From contig DASXZH010000078.1 of assembly GCA_036502005.1 (NCBI GenBank), positions 62,001 to 126,000 of the forward strand: a DNA stretch of 64,000 bases, read 5' to 3'. Positions 9,201 through 16,774 of this stretch are shown in pieces (the stretch's first letter is position 1; each line of letters opens with the position of its first letter). The notes beneath the pieces are model-generated. The model saw only the letters and a program-made list of their open reading frames with translations, did not search any database and was not told where the DNA came from. This stretch comes from DASXZH01 sp036502005 (GTDB lineage Bacteria; Armatimonadota; Fimbriimonadia; Fimbriimonadales; Fimbriimonadaceae). Made by a program: the position numbers and the translations under genes.

Positions 9201-9541
9201 AGTTCAAGTTCGCCGAGTTCCTGCACCGGGCGGAAGACGTCGTGGCCTTCGCGAAGCTTCCGAAACGATTTGGCTTTACCATCGACTACACGGACAATGC
9301 CACGAACCTACGTTACTACGAGCCTGATTTTGTGGCCGTCCTGACGGACGGCGCTCATGTTATTATCGAGACCAAGGGCCAAGAGAACATCGACGTCGTG
9401 CATAAAGACCGGGCCGCAACGGTTTGGGCGGAGAATGCGACTCTCTTAACTGGCACCCAATGGAGCTATCTTAAGGTGCCCGACAAGCCTTTCGAAAGTC
9501 TTGAACCTGATCTCTTTAACGACCTTTGGTATTTGCAATGA
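6245..9541 (+). CDS. Type III-like Mod-Res fusion: truncated DNA methyltransferase joined to helicase-nuclease
   Basis: Residues 1 to about 340 match the N-terminal part of a beta-class site-specific adenine methyltransferase: RNRLIWGDKKYVL, catalytic DPPF at 83-86, GSIYVHLDD, RTNAHN, and NYPTQKPESLLERIL at 324-338. In this family the next segment should be the AdoMet-binding FCGSGTT block. Here it is absent. After about 30 residues the sequence enters a Type III Res-like protein at the Walker A motif ATGSGKT (372-378), then NDEAHH (515-520), SATP (550-553), REGWDV (702-707) and QTIGRGLRL (729-737). A C-terminal nuclease signature is YYEPDFVAV...IIETKG near 1025-1043. The first half probably cannot methylate, while the helicase-nuclease half looks intact. 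The TTG start at 6245 has no clear ribosome binding site. Confidence 0.85.
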   Translation: MTELIWDGKYKDGKKVAPLRVALPFQTVETVNESAQDRQHALDLFGQGGETEWRNRLIWGDKKYVLPSLLPEFAGKVDLIYIDPPFDTGANFSFTALVPGSTEEINKEPSGIEQKAYRDTWGNGLDSYLKWFYETLLMLRELLSEKGSIYVHLDDNVSHYAKCVLDEIFGTDRFLNEIVWPRTNAHNMIGNYYARVHDVILLYTKSQQYLWNRQHVDFEENQLREYRPDPDGRMFTGQDLTVSSTSKGRQFEWRGARPPANRAWAFSEEALEKLFSEGKILTKPDGVPRLRGLKVYLDERPGKKVTSIWQDIGRVGNTSGERLNYPTQKPESLLERILIGSRYKDLVETYAQTSELKLLQHDEMARYALKMATGSGKTKVMSLAIAWQYFNAVCEGKSEYAKTFLVIAPNVIVFERLRTDFANGAAFRTDPVIPDSLKIYWDMEFYMRGDGERAHSEGALYLTNIQQMHDRSQQDDDEPDVMTAMLGSKPPSSKIEVDDFKKRVLARNEPIAVINDEAHHTHDEKLKWNEIIRGLNQESDSGLAVQLDFSATPRHSKGALFSWTIFDYPLKQAIIDGIVKKPVKGITNRLEEQKSDIASVRYQPFLTAGVNRWKEYHDQPRPLKKRPILFVMMNSTTEADEVADYLRTKYPQYFVGDQLLIIHTDNTGEVSKKDLEAARKTAREVDKGDSKVNAIVSVLMLREGWDVSNVTVVVGLRPYSSKANILPEQTIGRGLRLMFRDLTKTYIERVDVIGNKGFMEFVAQLEKDEVFELESFDPEKDKLEIVSIMPDLEKLNVDISLPELSPILERKKTLEEEIRAMELEAPARPLPIKFTDQEMTTFIYEAFDVITSEKIIEREYFIPDPQTPEEVISYYAKRIAQNLKLPSQFHVLAPRVREFLETKAFGQKVDLKEPSLLRAISSNVAQFTTLNAFTKALRALVVQELSPRLVSEGKKLSVTPAYPFSKKTFDSEKTVFNKVAPDNNFEFKFAEFLHRAEDVVAFAKLPKRFGFTIDYTDNATNLRYYEPDFVAVLTDGAHVIIETKGQENIDVVHKDRAATVWAENATLLTGTQWSYLKVPDKPFESLEPDLFNDLWYLQ

Positions 9542-9999
9542 CAAAAGCTGGGTCTTCCTAAAGCAACCTGTCTTGAGGGTGCGAGCAAACGCGCTTGGCT
9601 TAAAGTTATAAAGGAGGCTTTGGATAGTTAAGTAGGCCGGAAATCAGAACCTCTCCCCCAACCCCCTCTCCTCCTCCAAAAGGGGCACCAGATCGCACAA
9701 GGCATCGATCAGGTTTCCCCCTTGAACCCCCTCCGAATGGATTCGGCTCCCCGGAGCACAGGAGAGGGGGCTTTCCGGAGGCGTCCGCCCTCCAGCATTC
9801 GACATTCGACCCTCCCCCAATTCCCTATCCGCTCCGTGATCGACATTCGAGATTCGACATTCGACATTCGACATTCGACATTCGAGATTCGACATTCGAC
9901 TATCCGCCATCCGCCATCCTCCATCCCCTATCCTCAAAATTCCCAGGGCTCAAGACCCAATACTCGACACTCACGGCCTCCGATCTATCACAATATCTC
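9542..9999. repeat. Intergenic repeat region: dispersed repeat copy B plus a TTCGACA tandem array
   Basis: 9648-9780 is a longer copy of the repeat at 4527-4580, with the same ends and about 78 extra bases in the middle. 9796-9900 is a tandem run of CATTCGA/GATTCGA words. 9901-9933 is a run of ATCCGCC/ATCCTCC words. No gene is supported. The next gene starts at 10000, with CACAAT five bases before its ATG. Confidence 0.65.
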
Positions 10000-12900
10000 A
10001 TGCCCCGTTGGATCGCTCTCCCGCTCGTACTCACGCTCTTTTCGCTCGGCAAAGCCCAAATCACCCCCTCCCGCATGCCCCGAACTCCCGATATCCATGG
10101 AGATCGGGTCGTCTTCAGTGCCGAAGGGAACTTGTGGCTGGGATCGCTCTCCGCAGGAACTGCCGAACGCATTACCAGCGACGAAGGCGTCGAAATAAAC
10201 CCGCGCTTCTCGCCCGACGGTAAATGGATCGCCTTTACTGGCGGATACGATGGCGGCACCGATGTTTATGTGATGTCAATCGAAGGGGGCGCACCTAGAA
10301 GGTTAACTTACGACCCAACCCGGGCGGAAATGGTGGCCTGGAGCCCCGATGGAAAAAGCGTCCTCTTCCGATCGAGGAGATCGAGCGGAGTCGGCAGCAC
10401 GCGCCTCTATTCGGTTCCCGTGGAAGGCGGCAACCCGCAGCCATTGCCAATGGAGAAGGGCGCGCAAGCAAGTTACTCACCGGATGGGGCGGAGCTCGTC
10501 TACACGCGGCTCCCCATGGAAAACCATCACTGGAAGCGTTACCACGGCGGGGAAGCGAATGCGATTTGGATCGCGGACCTGCCTCACAAAAAGTTCAGCC
10601 GAATCGATAAGGATGTGGTCAACGAACAGTATCCGGTCTGGGTTGGCAAGGACATCTTTTACGTCTCGGAGCGGGATGGCACGGCAAACTTATGGCGCTA
10701 CAACACGGTTTCCCATGCCGATGACCGGGTGACTTCCAGGGATACCTACGATGTCAACACCCCTGCTTCCGATGGCCACAAGATCATTTATCAGTGGGGG
10801 AACGAGCTTTGGGTTTACGATATCGCCACCGGGAAAGAAAAGGAAGTAAAGCTTTCTCTTGTTTCCGACATGATCCACGCGCGGCCGTACACGATAACTG
10901 GATCAATAACTTCGTTTTCTCTGGGGCCGACGGGTAAACGGGTTGCCATTATGGGACGCGGGCAGATATTCACCGCGCCCGCCGAATCGGGCGATATCCG
11001 AAGTGTTGCTTTACAACCTGGATCGCGCTCTAAAGACGCGAATTGGTCTCCTGATGGGAAATGGATTGCCTATGTTAGCGACCGTTCGGGAGAGGAGAAT
11101 ATTTGGGTAGCTCCTTCGGGAGGCGATGGCGAACCTAGGCAGGTCACCAAAGAATCGAAGCTGATCTTGGACAGCCCCCTTTGGTGTCCGGACAGCAAGC
11201 ATCTAATCTACCGAGACCTCACCCAAACCATTTATCTGTTGGACACGGCGACTGGCAATAAAACGAAGATCGATCAGAGCGACTGGGGAGACATTACCGA
11301 CTATATGGTTTCGCCGGATGGAAAGTGGATTGCTTATTCGAAACCGTTAGGAATCGTTTTGAGATCGTTGTATTTGTACAACATTGAGTCGAAAACTTCA
11401 ACAAGAGTGACGTTCCCGCCGACGATCGATCAGCAGCCTTCATTCGATCCGGCAGGCAAATACCTCTATTTCGAATCGAATCGAGGGCTGACTGCAAGGC
11501 CCGATGATTTCGACTTTCAGATGGATTTTCTGAACACGACCAAGCTTTATGCAGTGGCGTTAGCCAAAGATACGCCAGATTTAATCCCGCTTACGAACGA
11601 CGAGGAACCAGGCTCTTTACCAAGCAACGAACCGGCTAAGAAGGAAGAAACAGAGGAGGAGGCGGCCGACAAGAAAGAGGGCCCACCAAAGGATATTAAG
11701 GTTGACCTGGATGGCATTTCGAATCGCATTATCGAACTGCCGGTAACGAGCGGCAACCTCAAGGGTATTTATGGGCTGAGCGGCTCATTAATGTATATCG
11801 CCACAACCGATGACGGCGGCAACGAGCTTAAAACCTACACATTTAAGTCGAAAAAGGAAGAGACAGTTGCGAGCAATATCCTCGGCATCGACGTATCTCC
11901 GGACGCGAAGAAAATGGCCATCCAAACAGCCGCTGGTCTTCAGATCGGTGAGGCTGGACATGAGCTTGGTTCGGAAGGGAAGGTCGACCTTTCGACCTGG
12001 AAGATCACGGTGGATCCGGTCGCGGAATGGCACCAGATCTTTCTCCAGGCCTGGCGGCAACACCGAGATGTTTTCTACGATCCGATGCTGCACGGCCAAA
12101 ATTGGGAGGCGGTTCGCAAGAAATACGAGGCGCTCCTCCCTTCCATCGGTTCGCGGGGCGAGTTAAATGAGATCATCGGCAACATGCAAGGTGAGATGAA
12201 CGTCTCTCACGAATTTGTTGGCGGCGGGTCGAATCGGCGAACACCTCCTCCTTCGCCGGGTGTTGCCAGCCTGGGCGCCGATTTGTCATACGATAAGGCG
12301 GCAAACGCCTACAAAATCACCAACATTTTGGCTGGCGATGGTTTCGATGCATCGGCGCGATCGCCTCTTCTTACTCCCGGCTTAAATGTGCAAGAAGGCG
12401 ATTATTTGCTTTCCATAAACGGTAAGGCCCTAACGGCCAATGAAGATCCAAACAAACTGTTGGTTGGCGAAGCAGGACACGTGGTGCGCCTTGAGGTGAA
12501 CTCGAAGCCTTCAACCGAAGGGGCCAAAATTGTGAGGATCAAAGCTATGGCATCCGATGCGAAAGCGCGATATTACAACTGGGTGGGCGCCAACCGAAAC
12601 TATGTAACCAAATACGGTGGCCCAAATATTGCCTACATTCACATTCCGGATATGGAATCGGAGGGGATGCAGGAGTTTACAAAGCATTTCTACTCCAATC
12701 TGGATAAGGACGGCATGGTCATCGATGTGCGCTACAACCATGGTGGCGATACATCCGGCCAGATCCTAGAAAGACTGCGCCGGGTGATCTTTGAGTTTGA
12801 CCAACCCCGGTATGGCGTTCCCCAACCCTATCACCGCATGGGCTATCTGGGCAAGGTAGTCGTTCTTTGTAATGAGGGGACTTCGTCCGATGGCGAATAT

Positions 12901-13245
12901 TTCTGCACCGGGTTCCGATACGAGAAGCTGGGACCAGTTGTGGGAACACGAACCTGGGGCGGATTCATGGCTGTTGGCGGATATCCAACCATCGACGGCG
13001 CCACCGTTACGACACCTGTCGAGGGCAGCTTTACCCCGGAAGGCAAGTGGCTTCCGGACGGTACCGGCTTCACACCCGATTACATTGTTGAGGAAGACCC
13101 GAACGCCTTTGTGGCGGGCCGGGATCCTCAAATGGATAAGGCTTTAGAACTCTTGAAAGCTGAGATCCAAAAAGACCCTCCGAAATGGCCGAAGCGGATA
13201 CTGCCTCCTTCAAAAGAGAAGGCATTTGGGCCCAACCATAAGTGA
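10000..13245 (+). CDS. Tricorn-like secreted serine protease (S41) with beta-propellers and PDZ
   Basis: This is a large exported protease of the tricorn/tail-specific family. The signal peptide is about residues 1-20. Residues about 25-400 hold TolB/PD40-type propeller repeats (INPRFSPDGKWIAF, MVAWSPDGKSVLF, DANWSPDGKWIAYVSD). A second propeller follows, interrupted by an acidic/lysine-rich insert (KKEETEEEAADKKEG, about 547-561). A core segment begins near 675, with a PDZ domain at about 760-850 (GDYLLSINGKAL). The peptidase part shows MVIDVRYNHGGD and NEGTSSDGEYF, where the Ser before Asp-Gly (about residue 961) fits the tricorn nucleophile. Peptide degradation in the periplasm or outside is inferred. 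Confidence 0.9.
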   Translation: MPRWIALPLVLTLFSLGKAQITPSRMPRTPDIHGDRVVFSAEGNLWLGSLSAGTAERITSDEGVEINPRFSPDGKWIAFTGGYDGGTDVYVMSIEGGAPRRLTYDPTRAEMVAWSPDGKSVLFRSRRSSGVGSTRLYSVPVEGGNPQPLPMEKGAQASYSPDGAELVYTRLPMENHHWKRYHGGEANAIWIADLPHKKFSRIDKDVVNEQYPVWVGKDIFYVSERDGTANLWRYNTVSHADDRVTSRDTYDVNTPASDGHKIIYQWGNELWVYDIATGKEKEVKLSLVSDMIHARPYTITGSITSFSLGPTGKRVAIMGRGQIFTAPAESGDIRSVALQPGSRSKDANWSPDGKWIAYVSDRSGEENIWVAPSGGDGEPRQVTKESKLILDSPLWCPDSKHLIYRDLTQTIYLLDTATGNKTKIDQSDWGDITDYMVSPDGKWIAYSKPLGIVLRSLYLYNIESKTSTRVTFPPTIDQQPSFDPAGKYLYFESNRGLTARPDDFDFQMDFLNTTKLYAVALAKDTPDLIPLTNDEEPGSLPSNEPAKKEETEEEAADKKEGPPKDIKVDLDGISNRIIELPVTSGNLKGIYGLSGSLMYIATTDDGGNELKTYTFKSKKEETVASNILGIDVSPDAKKMAIQTAAGLQIGEAGHELGSEGKVDLSTWKITVDPVAEWHQIFLQAWRQHRDVFYDPMLHGQNWEAVRKKYEALLPSIGSRGELNEIIGNMQGEMNVSHEFVGGGSNRRTPPPSPGVASLGADLSYDKAANAYKITNILAGDGFDASARSPLLTPGLNVQEGDYLLSINGKALTANEDPNKLLVGEAGHVVRLEVNSKPSTEGAKIVRIKAMASDAKARYYNWVGANRNYVTKYGGPNIAYIHIPDMESEGMQEFTKHFYSNLDKDGMVIDVRYNHGGDTSGQILERLRRVIFEFDQPRYGVPQPYHRMGYLGKVVVLCNEGTSSDGEYFCTGFRYEKLGPVVGTRTWGGFMAVGGYPTIDGATVTTPVEGSFTPEGKWLPDGTGFTPDYIVEEDPNAFVAGRDPQMDKALELLKAEIQKDPPKWPKRILPPSKEKAFGPNHK

Positions 13246-13247
13246 GA

Positions 13248-14318
13248 TCAACGTTTGAGAAGGATCTTGTAGGCGGCCAGAACGGCTTTGGCGCTCGCCT
13301 CGAGTGAAAAGTGGCTTTCCACACGTTCCCGAGCGCTGCGGCCCATGGTTTCCCTGGTTTCTGCGTTGCTGAGGAGGCGCTCGCAGGCGTTAGCGATGGC
13401 CGGGACATCGTTGGCCGGAGTTGTGATGCCGGTTGACACGTCGACCACTTCGGGGATGCCGCCGACGTCGCTTGAGACAACGGGCAGGCCCATGGCCATG
13501 GCCTCGATAATCGAGATTCCCATGGCCTCTTTAAGGGAAGGAAAGAGGAACACGTCCATGGCGGAAAGGAGGTCGAGCACATCATCGCGAAAGCCCAGAA
13601 AGTGGACCATGCCTTCAACTTTCAGGGCCGCTGCCTGGGCGCGCAGTTCGCTCAGATATTCGCCTTCGCCGGCGAAAACATAGTGCAGAGTCGGGAACTT
13701 GCGCCTAAGCATCGCGGCGGCATCAATCGCGTTCTGAATGCCTTTGCCGAAATCCGCCCGGGACGTGCTGCCAATCACGAGAGCATGCTCATCGAGTCCC
13801 AATGAGGCCCTAATCTTAGACTTAGCTTGGCGGCTTGGCAGAGTCGGAAGGGCGATCCCGTTATAGGCGACAGAGATTTGGTTGGAACGGATTCCTTGTC
13901 TTACGAGGTGCTTCTTGGCGGCCTCCGATACGGTGATAAGCCTATTGGCAAAGCTGTAGGTCCACCGCTGGTTCATGCCATGCACAGTCGCAATGACAGG
14001 AACTTTAGCGAGACGCGCGGCAAAGCTGCCGCTCAGGGTTGCGGCGGAAAGGTGTGTGTGGACGAGGTCCGGCTTTTGCGCCTTGAGAATATCTCTCACG
14101 TGCAAGATCCCGCGGATATTGAACTTGTTGAAGGGCTCTAGCTCGATCGTGTTGAAGCCCGCCATCTCGTCGCCAAGGGTTCGGCCCTTGAAAGTCATGA
14201 GGGTGACATCATGCCCTTGGGCTTTAAGCTGTAAACTGAGATTCTTGATGCTTACGGAGGCGCCGTACCTTTCCGATCCGCGAACAAACTGAACGATCTT
14301 CAGTCCTTCACCCGGCAT
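13248..14318 (-). CDS. Glycosyltransferase family 4
   Basis: This is a GT-B fold, retaining glycosyltransferase. The N-terminal start VQFVRGSERYGASVSIKNLS is the usual acceptor-side glycine loop. The C-terminal donor domain has ALVIGSTSRADFGKGIQNAIDA and the E-x7-E motif in LKEAMGISIIEAMAMGLPVVSSDVGG. It starts two bases after the stop of the deacetylase gene, so both are translated from one mRNA. The pair suggests synthesis or modification of an exported polysaccharide. The sugar specificity is not readable. It is convergent with the tricorn-like gene, with only two bases between the stops. Confidence 0.88.
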   Translation of the reverse strand: MPGEGLKIVQFVRGSERYGASVSIKNLSLQLKAQGHDVTLMTFKGRTLGDEMAGFNTIELEPFNKFNIRGILHVRDILKAQKPDLVHTHLSAATLSGSFAARLAKVPVIATVHGMNQRWTYSFANRLITVSEAAKKHLVRQGIRSNQISVAYNGIALPTLPSRQAKSKIRASLGLDEHALVIGSTSRADFGKGIQNAIDAAAMLRRKFPTLHYVFAGEGEYLSELRAQAAALKVEGMVHFLGFRDDVLDLLSAMDVFLFPSLKEAMGISIIEAMAMGLPVVSSDVGGIPEVVDVSTGITTPANDVPAIANACERLLSNAETRETMGRSARERVESHFSLEASAKAVLAAYKILLKR

Positions 14319-14320
14319 CT

Positions 14321-15043
14321 CTATTCGGCGACCTTTCGCAGCTTATGAAGAAGATAAGCCGGCGAACTGGTGGCTCTCACGTTTACGCGGCCCAGATCGT
14401 AAAGGTCTGTTTCGGGAGTGTTGGTATGTTTATCGGTGCCGCACGCGCCTAAAAAGCCGGCTTCCTTAACTAAGCGCCGCTCGCGCTCGCCATTCTTGCC
14501 GAACGGATAGGAAAACCACTGAATGGGGATCTTGAGGTCAGATTCAATATCAAACTTTGAACGTGTGATCTCCTCTTGGGCCATTTCGTCGGGGCAAAAC
14601 CTCAGGTCAGGATGGCTCATGGTATGAGCTCCGATTTCCATGCCTTGTTTATGGGCGAAGAGGATCTCTTCGCGGTTCAACAAAGGCTCGGATACGTCGC
14701 CTTTAGCTTCATCCCACCGATTGGTGTGGCCGATGCAGTTGCCAACCAAGAAGACAGTCGCCTTCATGCCATGTTTCTTTAGGATGGGAATCGCGCTATC
14801 GGTAAAGCTCTTATAGCCATCGTCGAAAGTGATAACGATATATTTGCCAGTTGAAGCCTTATCAATAAAGAGCGATTTCATTTCGCTAAGGCTGATTGAT
14901 TGGTAGCCCTGCTTTTGCAGAGCCTGGAGTTGTTTCTCAAATAGGGCGGCAGGGACGTATTGATCGCGGACGATCGACGTTGAGATTCTGGGGCCGATCC
15001 GGTGATACATGAGGATCGGGATTTTAAGGGCGCCGGCTGCCAT
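14321..15043 (-). CDS. Polysaccharide deacetylase (NodB homology)
   Basis: This is a carbohydrate esterase 4 domain. Motif 1 TFDDGYKS carries the catalytic Asp and metal-binding Asp. Motif 2 is HTMSHPDL, with the two His ligands. ATVFLVGNCIG and WFSYPFGKNGE are the other expected blocks. No signal peptide is seen, so it may act in the cytoplasm or be released by another route. It removes N-acetyl groups from a glycan and is coupled to the downstream GT4. It lies 24 bases after the ABC permease gene. Confidence 0.88.
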   Translation of the reverse strand: MAAGALKIPILMYHRIGPRISTSIVRDQYVPAALFEKQLQALQKQGYQSISLSEMKSLFIDKASTGKYIVITFDDGYKSFTDSAIPILKKHGMKATVFLVGNCIGHTNRWDEAKGDVSEPLLNREEILFAHKQGMEIGAHTMSHPDLRFCPDEMAQEEITRSKFDIESDLKIPIQWFSYPFGKNGERERRLVKEAGFLGACGTDKHTNTPETDLYDLGRVNVRATSSPAYLLHKLRKVAE

Positions 15044-15067
15044 GCTTTGCGTTAGTATGTAAGATTC

Positions 15068-16774
15068 TTATTTGCCGCCGAAGCCCGTAAGGGTCACGCC
15101 TTCGATGAAGTAGCGCTGGGCAAAGAAAAAGAGCAATAAAACAGGAACCATGGACATCGCGGCGAAGGCCATGATCAATCCGGGCTCGGTTGCCCGGTCA
15201 ACTGCAAACAACTGGGCCGCGTAGGAGATCGTCATCTTCTCCGGCGAGTTGATGTAAATCAACGGCCCCATGAAGTCATTCCAAGCCCCCATAAAGGTCC
15301 AAATGCCGATAACGGTAAGAGCCGGTTTGACTTGCGGCATCATCACCCGCCAATAGCTATGGAGGTAGTTGCAACCATCGATCTTTGCCGCGTCTTCCAA
15401 CTCAACAGGAATGTTCTTGAAGAATTGGCGAAGCAAGAACACATTGAAGGCACTCGCGAAAAAGGCGGGCGCCCAGAGGGGATAGAGGGTGTCGATCCAT
15501 CCTAGCTGCCGAAAAACGATGAACTTGGGCAAGAGAGTGACCGCAGATGGCAGCATCATGGTGCTTAGCAAAATGCCAAACAGAACGTCCCGTCCTGGAA
15601 ATCGGATCCGGGAAAAGGCATAGGCAACCAGCGAGGACGAAAGAATTGTTCCGATCACACTGAGAATCGTGATGAGCAAGGTGTTCTTTAGATAAGTCAA
15701 GCCGTTGTCGGCTTCAGGAGGCAGATATTCTAACGCGTCGCTATAGTTTTCCCAACGCAAGCCAACTTTGCGAAGCGGTTCGAGATTGCTAGGGATATCG
15801 GTGAAAACCTGGCCCTTCAGCCCCTGCGGCGTTAAAACCTTCACCTTCTGGCGTCCATCGCTAAATGGCTCCAGTACATAACCCATAACGTTTAGCCCTT
15901 TGAATTTGCCCGTCACTTCGGGGGCATCCACGGCAACTTGGTGGAGTTTGCTCAAGGGTGTGTCGAAGGCGAGACCCTGGATGCCGGCCGGGCTTACCAC
16001 GTTCACCCGAGCGCTGCTATCGGGAGACTTGAACATGATTTCGACCTTAACCGCGCGACCTTCAAAAGAAGTCGCGTAGATGGACGGAACGGTATCCATG
16101 GCGCTAAAGGTTTGCTGAACTTTCGGTACCCAAATGATGCCATTTGCGGACACCATATCGCGATCCTCTTTCAGGCTCGTGATGACAAGCCAAAAGAAGG
16201 GAAGCCCGAAAACCACACAACCCACTAGCAGAGTCAAATGCGTGACCAAGACTCTTGCGTATCCGCCAAGTCGAAGCTTGTTCGAAGTGCCCGCCATTGC
16301 AAAGAGGGCCGCTACGGCAAAGGCGGCCAGAGCCACAGCGCCCTGAATGGAAAGAGGAATCGCGCCGGTTGCAAACACGAGGGGGTCACCGCTTGCTTTG
16401 AAACCCCAGAAGAACAGCGAAGCGGCCATAAGCCACACAATCGCATAAAGAGGCGTCTTCTTTGAGCCCAAAAACGCCCAGTTCGTCGCCTCCACTAGCG
16501 CCAAGACCACGAAAGTAAAAGCGGCCCATGCGGCGAAAGGCATGATCGGCCAGAACACGGGCAGGCTTAAGCCCCTAGAAGCCTGGTGGGGAATAATTGC
16601 AGCCAGCAGAAAAAAGCCTCCACCAATCACAAAATCAAACAGAGCGGATTTAAGCCGTTGTGTCCGCTCCGGTTGCAGAGCCGCTTTTGCGGCGAAAAGC
16701 TGATAGACGCTTGTTAATAGGCAAGCAATGCCAAGCCATGAACAGAGAATCGAAGCGGCATAAAACCCTTTCAA
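15068..16774 (-). CDS. Sugar ABC transporter permease, MalG-like, with large N-terminal extension
   Basis: This is an inner-membrane permease of the carbohydrate-uptake type. The C-terminal 230 residues are the canonical domain: the EAA loop is ELEDAAKIDGCNYLHSYWRVMMPQ, and the end reads YFIEGVTLTGFGGK. The N-terminus adds four to five membrane segments. A soluble insert of about 130 residues sits between a segment near FGLPFFWLVITSLKED and the transport domain, and it looks beta-rich (VKVEIMFKSPDSSARVNVVS, GQKVKVL-type strands). The frame is open to 16858, but TTG at 16774 is preferred because TTGA overlaps the stop of the preceding gene, indicating translational coupling. No ATPase gene is adjacent. 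Confidence 0.85.
   Translation of the reverse strand: MKGFYAASILCSWLGIACLLTSVYQLFAAKAALQPERTQRLKSALFDFVIGGGFFLLAAIIPHQASRGLSLPVFWPIMPFAAWAAFTFVVLALVEATNWAFLGSKKTPLYAIVWLMAASLFFWGFKASGDPLVFATGAIPLSIQGAVALAAFAVAALFAMAGTSNKLRLGGYARVLVTHLTLLVGCVVFGLPFFWLVITSLKEDRDMVSANGIIWVPKVQQTFSAMDTVPSIYATSFEGRAVKVEIMFKSPDSSARVNVVSPAGIQGLAFDTPLSKLHQVAVDAPEVTGKFKGLNVMGYVLEPFSDGRQKVKVLTPQGLKGQVFTDIPSNLEPLRKVGLRWENYSDALEYLPPEADNGLTYLKNTLLITILSVIGTILSSSLVAYAFSRIRFPGRDVLFGILLSTMMLPSAVTLLPKFIVFRQLGWIDTLYPLWAPAFFASAFNVFLLRQFFKNIPVELEDAAKIDGCNYLHSYWRVMMPQVKPALTVIGIWTFMGAWNDFMGPLIYINSPEKMTISYAAQLFAVDRATEPGLIMAFAAMSMVPVLLLFFFAQRYFIEGVTLTGFGGK

Noticed and set aside
9843..9900. Possible CRISPR array from TTCGACATTCGA tandem words
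   Set aside because: Units are 7-10 bases with no spacers, and no cas gene is present. It is a simple tandem repeat.
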